From JALONO01 sp038209965 (GTDB lineage Bacteria; Bacteroidota; Bacteroidia; Cytophagales; Thermoflexibacteraceae): a DNA stretch of 14,773 nt. A program made the translations under genes and the position numbers. The stretch lies in the NCBI GenBank assembly GCA_038209965.1, contig JBBQXF010000117.1:1-14773 (forward strand), read 5' to 3'. Each line of letters starts with the position of its first letter. Positions within the stretch are counted from its first letter, which is position 1. Below the pieces are notes generated by a model. It was not told the origin of the DNA, did not search any database, and saw nothing but the letters and a program-made list of their open reading frames with translations. Positions 14,763 through 14,773 of the stretch are shown here, in pieces.

Positions 14763-14773
14763 ATAAAAAATTC

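Larger units (their letters stand above)
14403..14773. other. 371-bp terminal region without a confident gene
   Basis: After the hydrolase stop the DNA turns more AT-rich. It starts with an 8-bp direct repeat AGCTGTTA (14401-14408 and 14413-14420, 12-bp period, the first copy overlapping the stop codon). It contains a 24-codon ATG frame (14533-14607), a 49-codon GTG frame (14613-14762), an antisense frame open from the window edge to a TAG at 14581-14579, and a strong hairpin at 14655-14680. No tRNA, terminator with U-run or known gene is visible. Confidence 0.5.

Overview
The window reads as chromosomal DNA of a member of the Bacteroidota, most likely an environmental Cytophagia/Saprospiria-type organism (inference). 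The pointers are a 7TM-DISM/SpoIIE-type phosphatase and a TPR/coiled-coil histidine kinase of the kind common in that phylum, a type I MurB, a Bacteroidota-like GyrA with a degenerate GyrA box, start regions without clear Shine-Dalgarno sequences, and several matches to the Bacteroidota -7 promoter element TAnnTTTG. I see no insertion sequence, tRNA, rRNA, CRISPR array or phage gene.

Layout. Bases 1-2148: a secreted caspase-fold protein (minus strand, cut by the window edge), an unrecognised 100-residue protein (minus), and a Tat-exported xylose-isomerase-like TIM-barrel enzyme (plus). Bases 2220-7117: two signalling genes face away from each other across a 491-bp intergenic region. One encodes a membrane SpoIIE/PP2C phosphatase (minus), the other a TPR histidine kinase (plus). 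No response regulator is encoded here. Bases 7169-13690: a housekeeping block on the plus strand with murB (cell wall), gyrA (DNA supercoiling) and lon (proteolysis). gyrA and lon each end in a convincing intrinsic terminator, so they are probably separate transcription units. Bases 13785-14402: an isochorismatase-fold hydrolase in which Gly replaces the nucleophilic Cys. Bases 14403-14773 hold no confident gene, only a strong 11-bp hairpin and weak small ORFs.

The best leads for follow-up are modest. They are the altered His motif of the caspase-like protein, the Cys-less isochorismatase-fold enzyme, and the divergent kinase/phosphatase pair with several promoter-like boxes between them. Upstream of lon there is a regularly spaced AACCAA/TTGGTT array plus a palindrome abutting the -7 box, and part of that array recurs upstream of gyrA. 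I do not see a clearly new multi-gene system in this window.
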